DNA of 64,000 nt from an uncultured Porphyromonadaceae bacterium (GCA_947643165.1 CANRVB010000008.1:1-64000); one strand, 5' to 3'. Numbered from the stretch's first letter, positions 24,634 through 32,457 are shown. Program-made: numbers and translations. Notes: generated by a model from the sequence alone, not told the origin.

Positions 24634-25563
24634 ATGCCCATGAAAGTACTTGTTGCAACCGAGAAGCCATTTGCTGCCGTTGCTGTCGACGGCATACGCA
24701 AAGTTGTTGAGGCTGCCGGCTATGAGCTGGAGCTTCTTGAAAAATATACATCCAAGGATCAGCTGATCGATGCCGTGTCGACCGCCGATGCCCTTATTGT
24801 GCGCAGCGACAAGATCGACAATGCCGTCTTCGATGCCGCTCCCCGGCTCAAAGTGGTTGTCAGAGCCGGTGCCGGTTACGACAACATCGATCTCGAGTCC
24901 GCTACGGCCCACGGCGTATGCGTGGAGAACACACCCGGACAAAACAGTAATGCTGTGGCCGAATTGGTGTTCGGTATGGCTGTGATGGCTGCGCGCAATA
25001 TGTACGACGGCACCAGCGGCACCGAGCTTAAGGACAAGAGCATAGGCATCCATGCCTTTGGACAGGTGGGCCGCAATGTGGCGCGCATCGCCCAAGGATT
25101 CGGCATGAACGTGTCGGCACTCGATCCGTATTGTCCCGATGAGGTGATGACCGGTGCCGGCGTTCAGCCCTGCCACGACATCAAGTCGCTCTATTCCGGC
25201 AATACCTATGTCTCACTCCATATCCCTGCTACCCCCGAGACCCGCGCCAGTGTGGGCTACGATCTCGTCACCCTTATGCCTCATAAAGGCATCCTGATCA
25301 ATACCGCCCGCAAGGAGGTCATCGATGAGCCTGGTCTCTGCCGTGCTCTCGAGGAGCGCCCCGATCTGAAATATGTGGCCGACATACGCCCCGATTGTGC
25401 CGATGACATGCTCGCCAGATTCCCCGGCCGCGTGTTCTTCACCCCCAAGAAAATGGGTGCGCAGACAGCCGAGGCAAACATCAACGCAGGTATCGCCGCC
25501 GCACGCCAGTCGGTTGCTTTCCTGCGCGACGGAATTGACCGCTTCCGTGTCAACCGGAAATAA
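24634..25563 (+). CDS. serA: D-3-phosphoglycerate dehydrogenase, ACT-less lysine type
   Basis: A 310-residue NAD-dependent dehydrogenase catalysing the first step of serine synthesis. The nucleotide-binding turn is HAFGQVG (about 143-149). The substrate-binding GQNSNAVAELV segment (about 103-113) and the catalytic Arg in NTARKEV (about 225-231) are present. It lacks the C-terminal ACT domain, so serine feedback of the E. coli kind is not expected. The usual catalytic His of TPH is a Lys here (TPKKMGAQT, residue 272), the type III-K pattern described for Entamoeba and relatives. A second ATG 6 nt downstream is equally possible. Confidence 0.93.
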   Translation: MPMKVLVATEKPFAAVAVDGIRKVVEAAGYELELLEKYTSKDQLIDAVSTADALIVRSDKIDNAVFDAAPRLKVVVRAGAGYDNIDLESATAHGVCVENTPGQNSNAVAELVFGMAVMAARNMYDGTSGTELKDKSIGIHAFGQVGRNVARIAQGFGMNVSALDPYCPDEVMTGAGVQPCHDIKSLYSGNTYVSLHIPATPETRASVGYDLVTLMPHKGILINTARKEVIDEPGLCRALEERPDLKYVADIRPDCADDMLARFPGRVFFTPKKMGAQTAEANINAGIAAARQSVAFLRDGIDRFRVNRK

Positions 25564-25582
25564 CTCTTCATTCTTATATTTC

Positions 25583-25618
25583 GTACCGGGCAGGTTGTCG
25601 CTCAACGCTGCCCGGTAC
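25583..25618 (+). terminator. Hairpin after serC-serA
   Basis: Perfect 11-bp arms GTACCGGGCAG and CTGCCCGGTAC around a 14-nt loop, followed by a short T-rich stretch, 20 nt past the serA stop and just before the next gene. Confidence 0.75.
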
Positions 25619-25633
25619 TCTGTTTAATCTGTC

Positions 25634-26728
25634 ATGTCTACCTCCATTCCATCAACCGGTCATTTGCCATCCGGGCGTCTTGCCTCGCTCGATATCTTGC
25701 GTGGCCTCGATCTGTTTCTTCTCGTCTTTCTGCAGCCCGTCTTGGTGTCTGTGCTGACCCGTATTGACACCCCCTTTGCTTCATCGCTGCTCTATCAGCT
25801 TGATCATGAAGTGTGGGAAGGGTTCAGGTTCTGGGACCTCATCATGCCATTGTTCCTTTTCATGGCTGGAGCCGCTATGCCGTTCTCTTTTGCCAAATAC
25901 CGCGGTCAGCCCTCCTGGGGCGTTTACCGCCATATCCTGCGCAGATTCCTGCTGCTGTTTCTTATGGGCATGGTTGTCCAGGGCAATCTCCTGGCTCTCG
26001 ACCCCGGGCATGTATACATCTACACCAATACCCTCCAGGCCATCGCTGCGGGCTATTTGATCGGAGCAATCATCCTCCTCAACTGCAACCTCCGCTGGCA
26101 GATTCTCATCACATTCCTTCTGCTGATTGCCTATTCCTTGCCGATGTCGCTCTGGGGCGACTTCTCGCCTCAGGGAAATCTCGCCAATATTATCGATCAG
26201 GCCGTACTCGGACCTTACCGTGGCGATCCATCATACACCTGGGTATACACATCCCTCGTCTTTGGAGTGACGGTAATGCTCGGTGTCTTTGCCGGACACA
26301 TAATGAAATCGGCGGGTCCCCGGCGCTTGCAGGCTGCCGGGCGTCTTGCGCTCATAGGCATAGCGCTTGTGGCCGTGGCTTGGCTCTGGAGCTTTGAGAC
26401 CCCCGTCATCAAGCGTATATGGAGTGGCAGCATGACCCTCCTGTCTGGCGGATATTGCTTCCTGCTGATGGCACTGTTCTACTACATTGTCGACTGTCGT
26501 GGATGGTCTGTAGGCCTGAATTGGCTGAAGATATACGGAATGAATGCTATAACTGCATACATACTTGGCGAGGTTGTCAGTTTCCGGTCGATTGTCCAGT
26601 CGGTCAGCTTCGGATTGCAACCATATCTTGGCGACTTCTATCCCTGTTGGCTCACATTCGGCAACTTCCTCATCCTGTTCCTAATTCTCCGCGCCATGTA
26701 TCGCGCCGGTGTTTTTATCAAGATCTGA
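25634..26728 (+). CDS. HGSNAT-like membrane acyltransferase (DUF5009)
   Basis: A 364-residue polytopic protein with about ten membrane helices. The N-terminal signature is RLASLDILRGLDLFLLVF (about 16-33). The conserved FWDLIMPLFLFMAGAAMPFS stretch and the C-terminal GMNAITAYILGE segment are also present. It belongs to the heparan-alpha-glucosaminide N-acetyltransferase-like/DUF5009 group, thought to transfer acetyl groups across the membrane to sugars. The substrate here is unknown. It begins just after the serA terminator and may be partly cotranscribed by read-through. Confidence 0.8.
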   Translation: MSTSIPSTGHLPSGRLASLDILRGLDLFLLVFLQPVLVSVLTRIDTPFASSLLYQLDHEVWEGFRFWDLIMPLFLFMAGAAMPFSFAKYRGQPSWGVYRHILRRFLLLFLMGMVVQGNLLALDPGHVYIYTNTLQAIAAGYLIGAIILLNCNLRWQILITFLLLIAYSLPMSLWGDFSPQGNLANIIDQAVLGPYRGDPSYTWVYTSLVFGVTVMLGVFAGHIMKSAGPRRLQAAGRLALIGIALVAVAWLWSFETPVIKRIWSGSMTLLSGGYCFLLMALFYYIVDCRGWSVGLNWLKIYGMNAITAYILGEVVSFRSIVQSVSFGLQPYLGDFYPCWLTFGNFLILFLILRAMYRAGVFIKI

Positions 26729-26788
26729 TCCTCCTTTCATTTCCGGAATTCCCTGAATAAAGACCACCGCACCATCGATGATGACCAT

Positions 26789-26950
26789 ATGTATTATTTC
26801 TATAGTCTTTATTCTCAGTTGATTGAGAATCGTCTACAGAGCGTAGACGATTTCAAGATTGAAATATGCTCTATCCCTTGGGATCATCAAAGAAGAATTA
26901 TAGAATTCTATGGGGATGTCCCTCTAAATGTCCTTGTAAAACTTTATTAG
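26789..26950 (+). pseudogene. Remnant of a DUF1016/YhcG-type PDDEXK nuclease N-terminal domain
   Basis: A 53-codon open frame, with no proper context of its own, reads as a protein fragment: YFYSLYSQLIENR, then a spacer, then CSIPWDHQRRII and GDVPLNVLVKLY before a stop. The order, FY-LY-Q-NR followed by an IPW-H motif and a GD segment, resembles the N-terminal region of DUF1016 (YhcG) nucleases common in Bacteroides. The nuclease domain is absent, so this is a decayed piece. The frame is open back to the previous stop at 26728. It lies on the 3' side of tRNA-Leu. The match is from memory of the family and needs a search. Confidence 0.5.
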
Positions 26951-27031
26951 GGGCAGAGATGGATGTCGTCTCAGTATGTCGGTGAAATGACGGTAAAAAT
27001 TAGGGAATAAAACAGTCCAGAAAGCGTTGTG

Positions 27032-27073
27032 AAAAAGAGGCTGCCTAACTTTGATTGTTAGACAGCCTCTTTG
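27032..27073 (-). terminator. Terminator of tRNA-Leu
   Basis: On the minus strand GAGGCTGTCTAAC and GTTAGGCAGCCTC form a nearly perfect 13-bp stem with a short loop and a T run immediately downstream. Confidence 0.9.
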
Positions 27074-27077
27074 CGTG

Positions 27078-27164
27078 TGGTGCTCGAAGCGGGACTCGAA
27101 CCCGCACAGCCGTAATGGCCAAGGGATTTTAAGTCCCTCGTGTCTACCATTCCACCATTCGAGC
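27078..27164 (-). tRNA. tRNA-Leu (anticodon UAA)
   Basis: An 87-nt class II tRNA read on the minus strand. The acceptor stem is GCTCGAA with TTCGAGC. The anticodon stem is GGGA/TCCC with loop CTTAAAA, giving anticodon TAA (codon UUA). A long variable arm is present, the T loop is GGTTCGAGTCC, and the discriminator A is followed by an encoded CCA. A promoter and terminator flank it as a single transcription unit. Confidence 0.95.
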
Positions 27165-27190
27165 AGCACGGCCGACAATATTCGGTTGCG

Positions 27191-27223
27191 CAAAGGTAAC
27201 TGTTTTCGGCCTATTGCGCAAAT
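27191..27223 (-). promoter_or_regulatory. Promoter of tRNA-Leu
   Basis: On the minus strand TTTG (27220-27223), a 21-nt spacer and TACCTTTG (27191-27198) precede the tRNA 5' end by about 27 nt. Confidence 0.6.
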
Positions 27224-27307
27224 TTTATCCCGTGTTTAATCAGTGCTGATAATCTATTTGAGCCGTATTTTTGAGTGAATTGCCCCGAAACACAGCCCGC
27301 TCTACCC

Positions 27308-28432
27308 TCATTTGAATGTGGTGATCTCTATCAACGGATTGTCATCCGGCTCCATCTCCGAATATACTTTTGCCAATTTCTCATTAAGACTTCCCTTTTC
27401 CTTTCGTATTTCCAATATGAAAGGGCTGAAGCTGCATGCTATTGTTTTTGCCGGAAGATAGTTGGCTTCCGAACAGCCGTCATATATTTCTATATCAATG
27501 TCACCCACCTTGAATATCTCGAGCGTTTTTCTGTTCAGACACAATGTATAGGCCTCATCGCCCATTATCTCCGTCTCTCCCGAACTCTTGTTTATTCTCT
27601 TGGGTATCACCTCTATGAGCACATAGTCGCCTATCACATTCGATACCACCGACAGGTTCCCGTTGCTGTTGGTCCCTATGCCTTTGCGGTTGAACATGGG
27701 AACCAGCTTTCCGCCCTTGGCCTCATATACCGTCTCCATTCCCAAGTCCGATATCACCGGTGTGTTTCCTGTTGTGATAAGTCGGTTCAGGGCTACTACG
27801 TAGACACTGTTCTCTTTTCGGTCGGCATTGGTCACCTCGGTATTTTCCTTTCTGATGTTCAGTTTCGATAAGCTGCCCGTCCGCTTGTCTGCCAGCAGGT
27901 ATCTGTTCGGATGATCTTCCGCGAATATTAGCAGATTCTCATTGTCATAGTTGATCATTTCCGATGGCCTGCATTTGTCCTTTATGCTCATTGCTCGTTT
28001 GAACGTACCGTCAAGGCTATACACCATGATTCTCTGAGCCGAACTCTTGTCCCATATATACGCTTCCTTTCTTTCCGGATCGACGCACGATGCCGTGATA
28101 TAGGAATACTCCTCCGGACCACCGCCCGAACGGTCTACCTTATACAGATACTTCCCTTCTCTGTCAAAGGTGAATATCTGTTTCTGCAGGTTGTCGGCTA
28201 CGATGATCAGCTTGTCGTTTATTGTTAATGTGGTTGGTATCTTGATCAGAGCATCCTCCGGTGTTTCCAGTCGGATATATTCGCTGCTCTTCACCAGATC
28301 CGAAAGTTTGAGATCCCGTTCCGGATATTGCTTGTTGAAATCCACTACCGGAACTCGGGTGGTTTGCGCTGACATTGTTTGCCATATACAGCTCAGCAAC
28401 ATTACAAACGATATGATTGATCTTGTCGTCAT
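27308..28432 (-). CDS. 6-bladed beta-propeller secreted protein
   Basis: A 374-residue protein with a signal peptide (about 1-22). Repeated NHL-like blades follow, for example IFTFDREGKYLYKVDRSGGGPEEYSYI (about 89-115, quoted here as two adjoining pieces of one blade), then AEDHPNRYLLADKRTGSL. This matches the Bacteroidales 6-bladed beta-propeller group (DUF4934-like), usually periplasmic or surface proteins of unknown ligand. The start at 28432 was chosen for its signal peptide. The upstream in-frame extension covers a repeat element. No cotranscribed partner is clear. Confidence 0.75.
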   Translation of the reverse strand: MTTRSIISFVMLLSCIWQTMSAQTTRVPVVDFNKQYPERDLKLSDLVKSSEYIRLETPEDALIKIPTTLTINDKLIIVADNLQKQIFTFDREGKYLYKVDRSGGGPEEYSYITASCVDPERKEAYIWDKSSAQRIMVYSLDGTFKRAMSIKDKCRPSEMINYDNENLLIFAEDHPNRYLLADKRTGSLSKLNIRKENTEVTNADRKENSVYVVALNRLITTGNTPVISDLGMETVYEAKGGKLVPMFNRKGIGTNSNGNLSVVSNVIGDYVLIEVIPKRINKSSGETEIMGDEAYTLCLNRKTLEIFKVGDIDIEIYDGCSEANYLPAKTIACSFSPFILEIRKEKGSLNEKLAKVYSEMEPDDNPLIEITTFK

Positions 28433-28507
28433 GGTATTAAGTTTTAGGATATCCCATCTGCAAATGTATAGCTTTTTTTTTGATAACCAAATAAATACGT
28501 GCCTGAA

Positions 28508-28582
28508 AGTGCAGTTACCATTAATATGGAGAATTGTGTGGCCGCCAACTCCACCCCGCGACAGTATGCCCCTTCGGCAGGA
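28508..28582. repeat. Dispersed repeat, copy B
   Basis: About 75 nt aligned with 30113-30185 in the same orientation. The core 28540-28582 shares GCCGCCAAC, CCGCGACAGTATGC and TCGGCAGGA in order, and the left part shares AGTGC, GTT, ATGG and TTGT. It lies between the beta-propeller gene and the membrane partner of the sigma factor. The remainder of 28433-28682 holds no gene. Confidence 0.7.
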
Positions 28583-28682
28583 ACATGATGGCAGCTGCAA
28601 TCGCGGCTTCGGTTGTCAGATCCGCCGTTAGCTGTTCAGCCCGGCGAAAAGATCCTCTCGTCGGGCTGTAATACGTGTCGGA

Positions 28683-29231
28683 TTAATCTATTGCGGTGAG
28701 AATGTTGAAATCACGAACGGTTTGACGCAGTTTATATAGATCATATATCACAGCGATAAACAATGCCCCTGCAATGAGCCAGACCTTATAATGATCCAGC
28801 GACCACAAGTGAGAGAATAGCATTGTAAAGAAGATAGCTATCATTATCATACCGACTATCTCCCCGACAAGTGCCGAAAGTCTCAGACTTGCAACTTTTT
28901 TCATTGTTTGCATAGGTGTGTCGGATGCAACGTCGATATCCTTCGTCCGTTTATAAAGAACCGTATACCACAGAGCGGCAATTCCAAGAAAGATGCCTAA
29001 AAATAATTTGAGACCTGTAGGGAATATCTCGGCGTTTACGCCACCTATGCCCGTAAGCAGAAATACCACCGCGAGAACACCGCACACCAGAATATTTTTG
29101 CGGTATAATTTCGCTATTCGCCCTTGTGCCGATTGGCATGTATTGGTGTTGAGCTTTATCGGTTCACTGCTCTTTTGTGCGAGTACCTCATCAAGGGTTG
29201 ACATACTTTTTTTGAGTTCGTCCAGGTTCAT
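28683..29231 (-). CDS. Four-helix membrane protein, probable sigma-factor partner
   Basis: A 182-residue protein. A cytoplasmic N-terminal helical region (about 1-45, MNLDELKKSMSTLDEVLAQK) is followed by four membrane helices near 47-66, 73-93, 117-141 and 148-165. It begins 1 nt after the stop of the ECF sigma gene, so the pair is cotranscribed. By position it may be an anti-sigma protein, but it has neither a zinc-binding nor a FecR-type domain that I recognise. The function is therefore inferred only from context. Confidence 0.65.
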   Translation of the reverse strand: MNLDELKKSMSTLDEVLAQKSSEPIKLNTNTCQSAQGRIAKLYRKNILVCGVLAVVFLLTGIGGVNAEIFPTGLKLFLGIFLGIAALWYTVLYKRTKDIDVASDTPMQTMKKVASLRLSALVGEIVGMIMIAIFFTMLFSHLWSLDHYKVWLIAGALFIAVIYDLYKLRQTVRDFNILTAID

Positions 29232-29232
29232 A

Positions 29233-29727
29233 TTATTTAGATTTTGAGATGAGTTTGTTTTTTATCCTGTGAAGTTTGATAGCCACGTTATTCCGCTCTA
29301 TGCCGATTACTTCTGCTATTTCCTCGTATGAATATTCATCGAGCCAAAGGAGGATAATCGCTTTCTCGATCGGGAGAAGTTGGTTTATCAATTCGTGGAG
29401 GGCTGCAAGCTGATCGGCCTTGTTGTCATCCGCTTCCGAGGAAATATCTGTAGCCTGGATTTCAAACGGGAGAGCTTCAACCTTTGGCTTGTAATTGCGT
29501 ATTGCCGTTAACGCAGAGTTGACAGCTACGCGATAAACCCATGTGGAGAGTTTGCTCGCACCCCGGAACTTCTCCAGCCCCAACCAAAGGTTGGTAAGTA
29601 TTTCCTGTCGTAGATCCTCGTAAGGCACTTTAGGGGTAGCATAGGCCCAGCAGACCTTATTGATTATTCGGGAGTGCTCCTTTATAACGGAGTTGAACTC
29701 CATTCGCGTTTTTGGTGGACTTTCCAT
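29233..29727 (-). CDS. ECF sigma factor
   Basis: A 164-residue sigma-70 family protein. Region 2 (about 10-75) contains YEDLRQEILTNLWLGL and STWVYRVAVNSALTAIR. Region 4 (about 105-160) contains LDEYSYEEIAEVIGIERNNVAIKLHRIK. The start at 29727 is preferred to a start 30 nt upstream, since the extra residues are not family-like. It is the first gene of a pair with a four-helix membrane protein. Two copies of a dispersed repeat lie on the two sides of the pair. Confidence 0.88.
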   Translation of the reverse strand: MESPPKTRMEFNSVIKEHSRIINKVCWAYATPKVPYEDLRQEILTNLWLGLEKFRGASKLSTWVYRVAVNSALTAIRNYKPKVEALPFEIQATDISSEADDNKADQLAALHELINQLLPIEKAIILLWLDEYSYEEIAEVIGIERNNVAIKLHRIKNKLISKSK

Positions 29728-29986
29728 TTTCTTGTTGTTTTGTAACGTTAGGTGCAAAACTCCCCCTGAAAGTTACACTCTCCCCAAAAAAATTTTGATG
29801 GACACTCGTGATACACAAAATCCCCACATTATTTGCTTTGGCATGAGTCATTTCAGCAGTCCGATCGCCTGTTTCTTCTTTGATCCCTATGACCCTTTGG
29901 TTCCGACTGACGAATTTATTGTCTATCCCCCGCAAACACCGGAAGACAATTATTTAGATTGCAAAGTTGACACTTTTATTTTGCCA

Positions 29987-30094
29987 TTCGGTTGTTTGGC
30001 TGGATTTCGTTCGGTTGTTTGGCTGGATTTCATTCGGTTGTTTGGCCGGATTCCGTTCGGTTGTTTGGCCGGATTCCATTCGGTTGTTTGGCTG
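29987..30094. repeat. 23-bp tandem repeat, about 4.7 copies
   Basis: Copies begin at 29987, 30010, 30033, 30056 and 30079 with an exact 23-nt period. The consensus is TTCGGTTGTTTGGCYGGATT followed by YCR. The fifth copy is truncated after 16 nt. As 23 is not a multiple of 3 this is not a coding repeat. It lies in the 505-nt gene-free interval 29728-30233, which otherwise contains the sigma gene upstream region and dispersed repeat copy A. Confidence 0.95.
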
Positions 30095-30112
30095 CGCGAT
30101 TAATGATCCGGG

Positions 30113-30185
30113 AGTGCGGTTGGCCTCACCGATGGAAGCTTGTAGCCGCCAACCCTCTCCGCGACAGTATGCGTCCTCGGCAGGA
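30113..30185. repeat. Dispersed repeat, copy A
   Basis: Homologous to 28508-28582, same orientation, 1.6 kb away. The core is 30142-30185. It lies 18 nt after the 23-bp tandem repeat array and 48 nt before the stop of the metalloprotease-like gene. With copy B it brackets the sigma factor pair. Confidence 0.7.
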
Positions 30186-30233
30186 CAACTACCGGAAGTG
30201 CGGCAGAGATACTTCGCTTTACCCTATTGTTGA

Positions 30234-31358
30234 TTATCTTTTCGCTGAAGTCGAAATTTTATGGATGTGTTCAGTGAAACGGTCCGAAAATTTATATTTC
30301 TCGGCTTTTTCTGCCGCGGCATTATAGTTGTCAATGAATTTGTCAAGGTCGCCGACACTTTCTACCACGGCTTCAATGCCAAGTTGATCGCGGATTAGAA
30401 ACACCATATAGTCTCCTGTTGTATGCCCCTCGAAATGAATACAGCCGAATGCTTTCTGAAAATACTGCTCCATATCAAGTTTCCCGTCGAGATAATCACA
30501 CGTGATTTTGTCTATCTCTGCCAAGACTTGTGGAGAATTTTCATAATCAGCATTATATACATCAAGCATCCGCTTTCCGTATGGTTCGAGTGATGACAGT
30601 GGCATTTGCTTCTTATTGAGAATATCGGCCACACCCTCTCTCATATTGTTTACGAGAAACATGACCGCGCCATCCATGACATCATCTTTATACACAGACC
30701 CGAACACTGGCATCAGATAGAAATGGTGCATTTCATGAGCCAACGACTCTGTCGCTGCTTGCAGTCCGTCATGAAAGAACGTATTGACATCAAGGAATAA
30801 AGCGTTTCCAAGAGCGCGGCTTTCCAGATCCCATACAATAAAATATATCTGACATGCTTCGGGTTCAAGACCGGCTCCGTTGTTTGGCACTAAACTTAAT
30901 GCCATCTTGTTGGCCTCGCTAACGACCTTGTCAGTATCTAATGATTCGAGAATTGAGCAATAGATTTGAAGATTATTCTTGACGTTTAGCGCGGTCGAGA
31001 CAAAAAACGGCAATTCAGATTCCAATGTTGATAAGTCCACATTATCCAACTGGCTTGCGATGCTGTCACGGAGCGCAGCTTTCGACGGGTCATATACAAT
31101 GTTGAATGCATTTTTCACATTGTCCTGAAACTCCTCTTTGTTCCAGTCTACTTTCGTGAACAATGCTTTATATGCCGGTGAATCGAATAGATCATTCCAG
31201 TCTGAGTCTGTTGGCATAGTGCCGTTCGCAGCTTGTTGTGCCAGATTCAGATACTGTTCTGCAGATGAAATATCCACCTGAAATATATCGGAGGCTTTTG
31301 TCTCTGCAAAAACACAGAGACTGCATATCATCGAGAGTATTGTGAATATTGTTCTCAT
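30234..31358 (-). CDS. Putative secreted zinc metalloprotease (DUF5700-like)
   Basis: A 374-residue protein with a signal peptide (about 1-18). A mostly helical N-terminal region is followed by a zinc-protease motif HEMHH near residue 207 (SLAHEMHHFYLMP), and by EGVAD about 34 residues later, which could supply the third zinc ligand as in gluzincins. This fits the DUF5700/DUF2268-like putative protease group. Substrate unknown. It is followed on the same strand by no gene, and preceded by a PH-like membrane protein 15 nt away, likely in one operon. Confidence 0.7.
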   Translation of the reverse strand: MRTIFTILSMICSLCVFAETKASDIFQVDISSAEQYLNLAQQAANGTMPTDSDWNDLFDSPAYKALFTKVDWNKEEFQDNVKNAFNIVYDPSKAALRDSIASQLDNVDLSTLESELPFFVSTALNVKNNLQIYCSILESLDTDKVVSEANKMALSLVPNNGAGLEPEACQIYFIVWDLESRALGNALFLDVNTFFHDGLQAATESLAHEMHHFYLMPVFGSVYKDDVMDGAVMFLVNNMREGVADILNKKQMPLSSLEPYGKRMLDVYNADYENSPQVLAEIDKITCDYLDGKLDMEQYFQKAFGCIHFEGHTTGDYMVFLIRDQLGIEAVVESVGDLDKFIDNYNAAAEKAEKYKFSDRFTEHIHKISTSAKR

Positions 31359-31373
31359 CGTCAGGTGGCTTTG

Positions 31374-31844
31374 TTATTTGATGTGTTTGTTTATATATTC
31401 TACGGTTTCTTCAGAATCCTCGCAGCCCAGAACGTACTTCCTGCCATCTTTCAATACCACAAGAAAGCAATCTGAAGCTTTGCCATAGTAGGCGAAATAT
31501 TTTCCGATTGTTGGTTCTTTGAACCATCCGTAGTATCCGAACCATCCGCCGCTTCCGCAAATGCGTCTTTCAGCCATTGTCGGCGAAACAGATCTTGCGG
31601 ATTCAATCTCACTCAAAGGTATTGATTTGATTTTTAGTGGTCTATGGATATTTAATTCGCCATTTTCAACAGAAATGGACAACGGCATATACAATAAAGC
31701 TGTCAGGCAAAGGATGATAAGTGCCCCGACCACCATGTATTTGGTGAAGGGTTCTTTTGCAAAGTATAATGATGCTGATAGCACAATCAGTCCTGTTGCC
31801 GTCATTATTGTGCCCCAGGTACTCAGTATTACCTTTTTCTTCAT
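31374..31844 (-). CDS. PH-like (bPH) domain membrane protein
   Basis: A 156-residue protein with two N-terminal membrane helices (about 9-29 and 36-54) and a C-terminal bacterial PH-like domain (about 57-155). The family pattern is visible: SIPLSEIESARSV, then GSGGWFGYYGWF, then DCFLVVLKDGRKYVLG. Such proteins sit on the cytoplasmic face of the inner membrane, and their role is poorly defined. It lies 15 nt upstream of the metalloprotease-like gene. Confidence 0.7.
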   Translation of the reverse strand: MKKKVILSTWGTIMTATGLIVLSASLYFAKEPFTKYMVVGALIILCLTALLYMPLSISVENGELNIHRPLKIKSIPLSEIESARSVSPTMAERRICGSGGWFGYYGWFKEPTIGKYFAYYGKASDCFLVVLKDGRKYVLGCEDSEETVEYINKHIK

Positions 31845-31938
31845 GAGATTGAGTTTTTTGCCATAGGCTCATACACCTGGGATATTCTCCCGTCTCAGCT
31901 GATTTTCAGCATCTGCTTATCGTTGGCGCTATGGTGTG

Positions 31939-32457
31939 TTAATTCGTTACGACGACATATTGTCCCTGTGATCCTGTGCTTACGCGATAGCGGCGTAAAG
32001 CATATCGGCTTGTCGCCGCAGGACCGCTCAGCGGACCTCCGAAGCCCTCGAAAATGTCGTATGTGGAGCCGCATTTATTGCAGCGCCCTACCAGTTTGTC
32101 CCGGTCTACGGTTATTCTGACCGTCGGCTTCATCTCTACCGGACAAGCTAAGTCGTAGGCCATCGGTGGGTCGGTCTGAGGGTTGCCCGAGTAGCTGAAC
32201 TGTCCTACTATCAGAACTCCGCCATATCCTGTGGCCGAGGTCGCGTTGTAGGGAAATCCCGATGGTTGCCTTTCTGAAAGGATAAACCGGCGCGAGTCTG
32301 TCGCGCCGGCTATTCCATATAGATTCCACTCGCCGGCGGTGTTGAATGCGATCCGCACGGCCATCGATGGTATGCGTTCATCATTCGCGCTGTCGCACGC
32401 CGACATCACTGCCGCTACCACCGGTATCAGATATTTCAGTTTATGGAGGAGAGTCAC
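31939..32457 (-). CDS. Rieske-like lipoprotein with altered metal ligands
   Basis: A 172-residue lipoprotein with lipobox MSAC (about 18-21). The second half has the layout of a Rieske fold: YDLACPVE near residue 103, then RCNKCGSTYDIFEG and a Gly-Pro-rich loop (GGPLSGPA), then a strand-rich end. A true Rieske centre needs CxH and CxxH. Here the residues are CPV and CNKC, so both His ligands are missing. It may bind a different metal or be purely structural. Neighbouring genes give no clear clue. Confidence 0.55.
   Translation of the reverse strand: MTLLHKLKYLIPVVAAVMSACDSANDERIPSMAVRIAFNTAGEWNLYGIAGATDSRRFILSERQPSGFPYNATSATGYGGVLIVGQFSYSGNPQTDPPMAYDLACPVEMKPTVRITVDRDKLVGRCNKCGSTYDIFEGFGGPLSGPAATSRYALRRYRVSTGSQGQYVVVTN

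Noticed and set aside
27078-27307. Island boundary on the 5' side of tRNA-Leu
   Set aside because: No repeat of the tRNA 3' end was seen in the accessory stretch to 32.5 kb, so that stretch cannot be called a tRNA-integrated island. Integration would also be expected on the other side.
29960-30110. CRISPR array
   Set aside because: The 23-bp units are contiguous without spacers, and no cas genes are present.
29660-30327. Plus-strand frames across the 23-bp repeat that give Trp/Phe/Gly-rich peptides
   Set aside because: The repeat period is not a multiple of three, so the repeated peptides arise by cycling through frames. No start context or family match.
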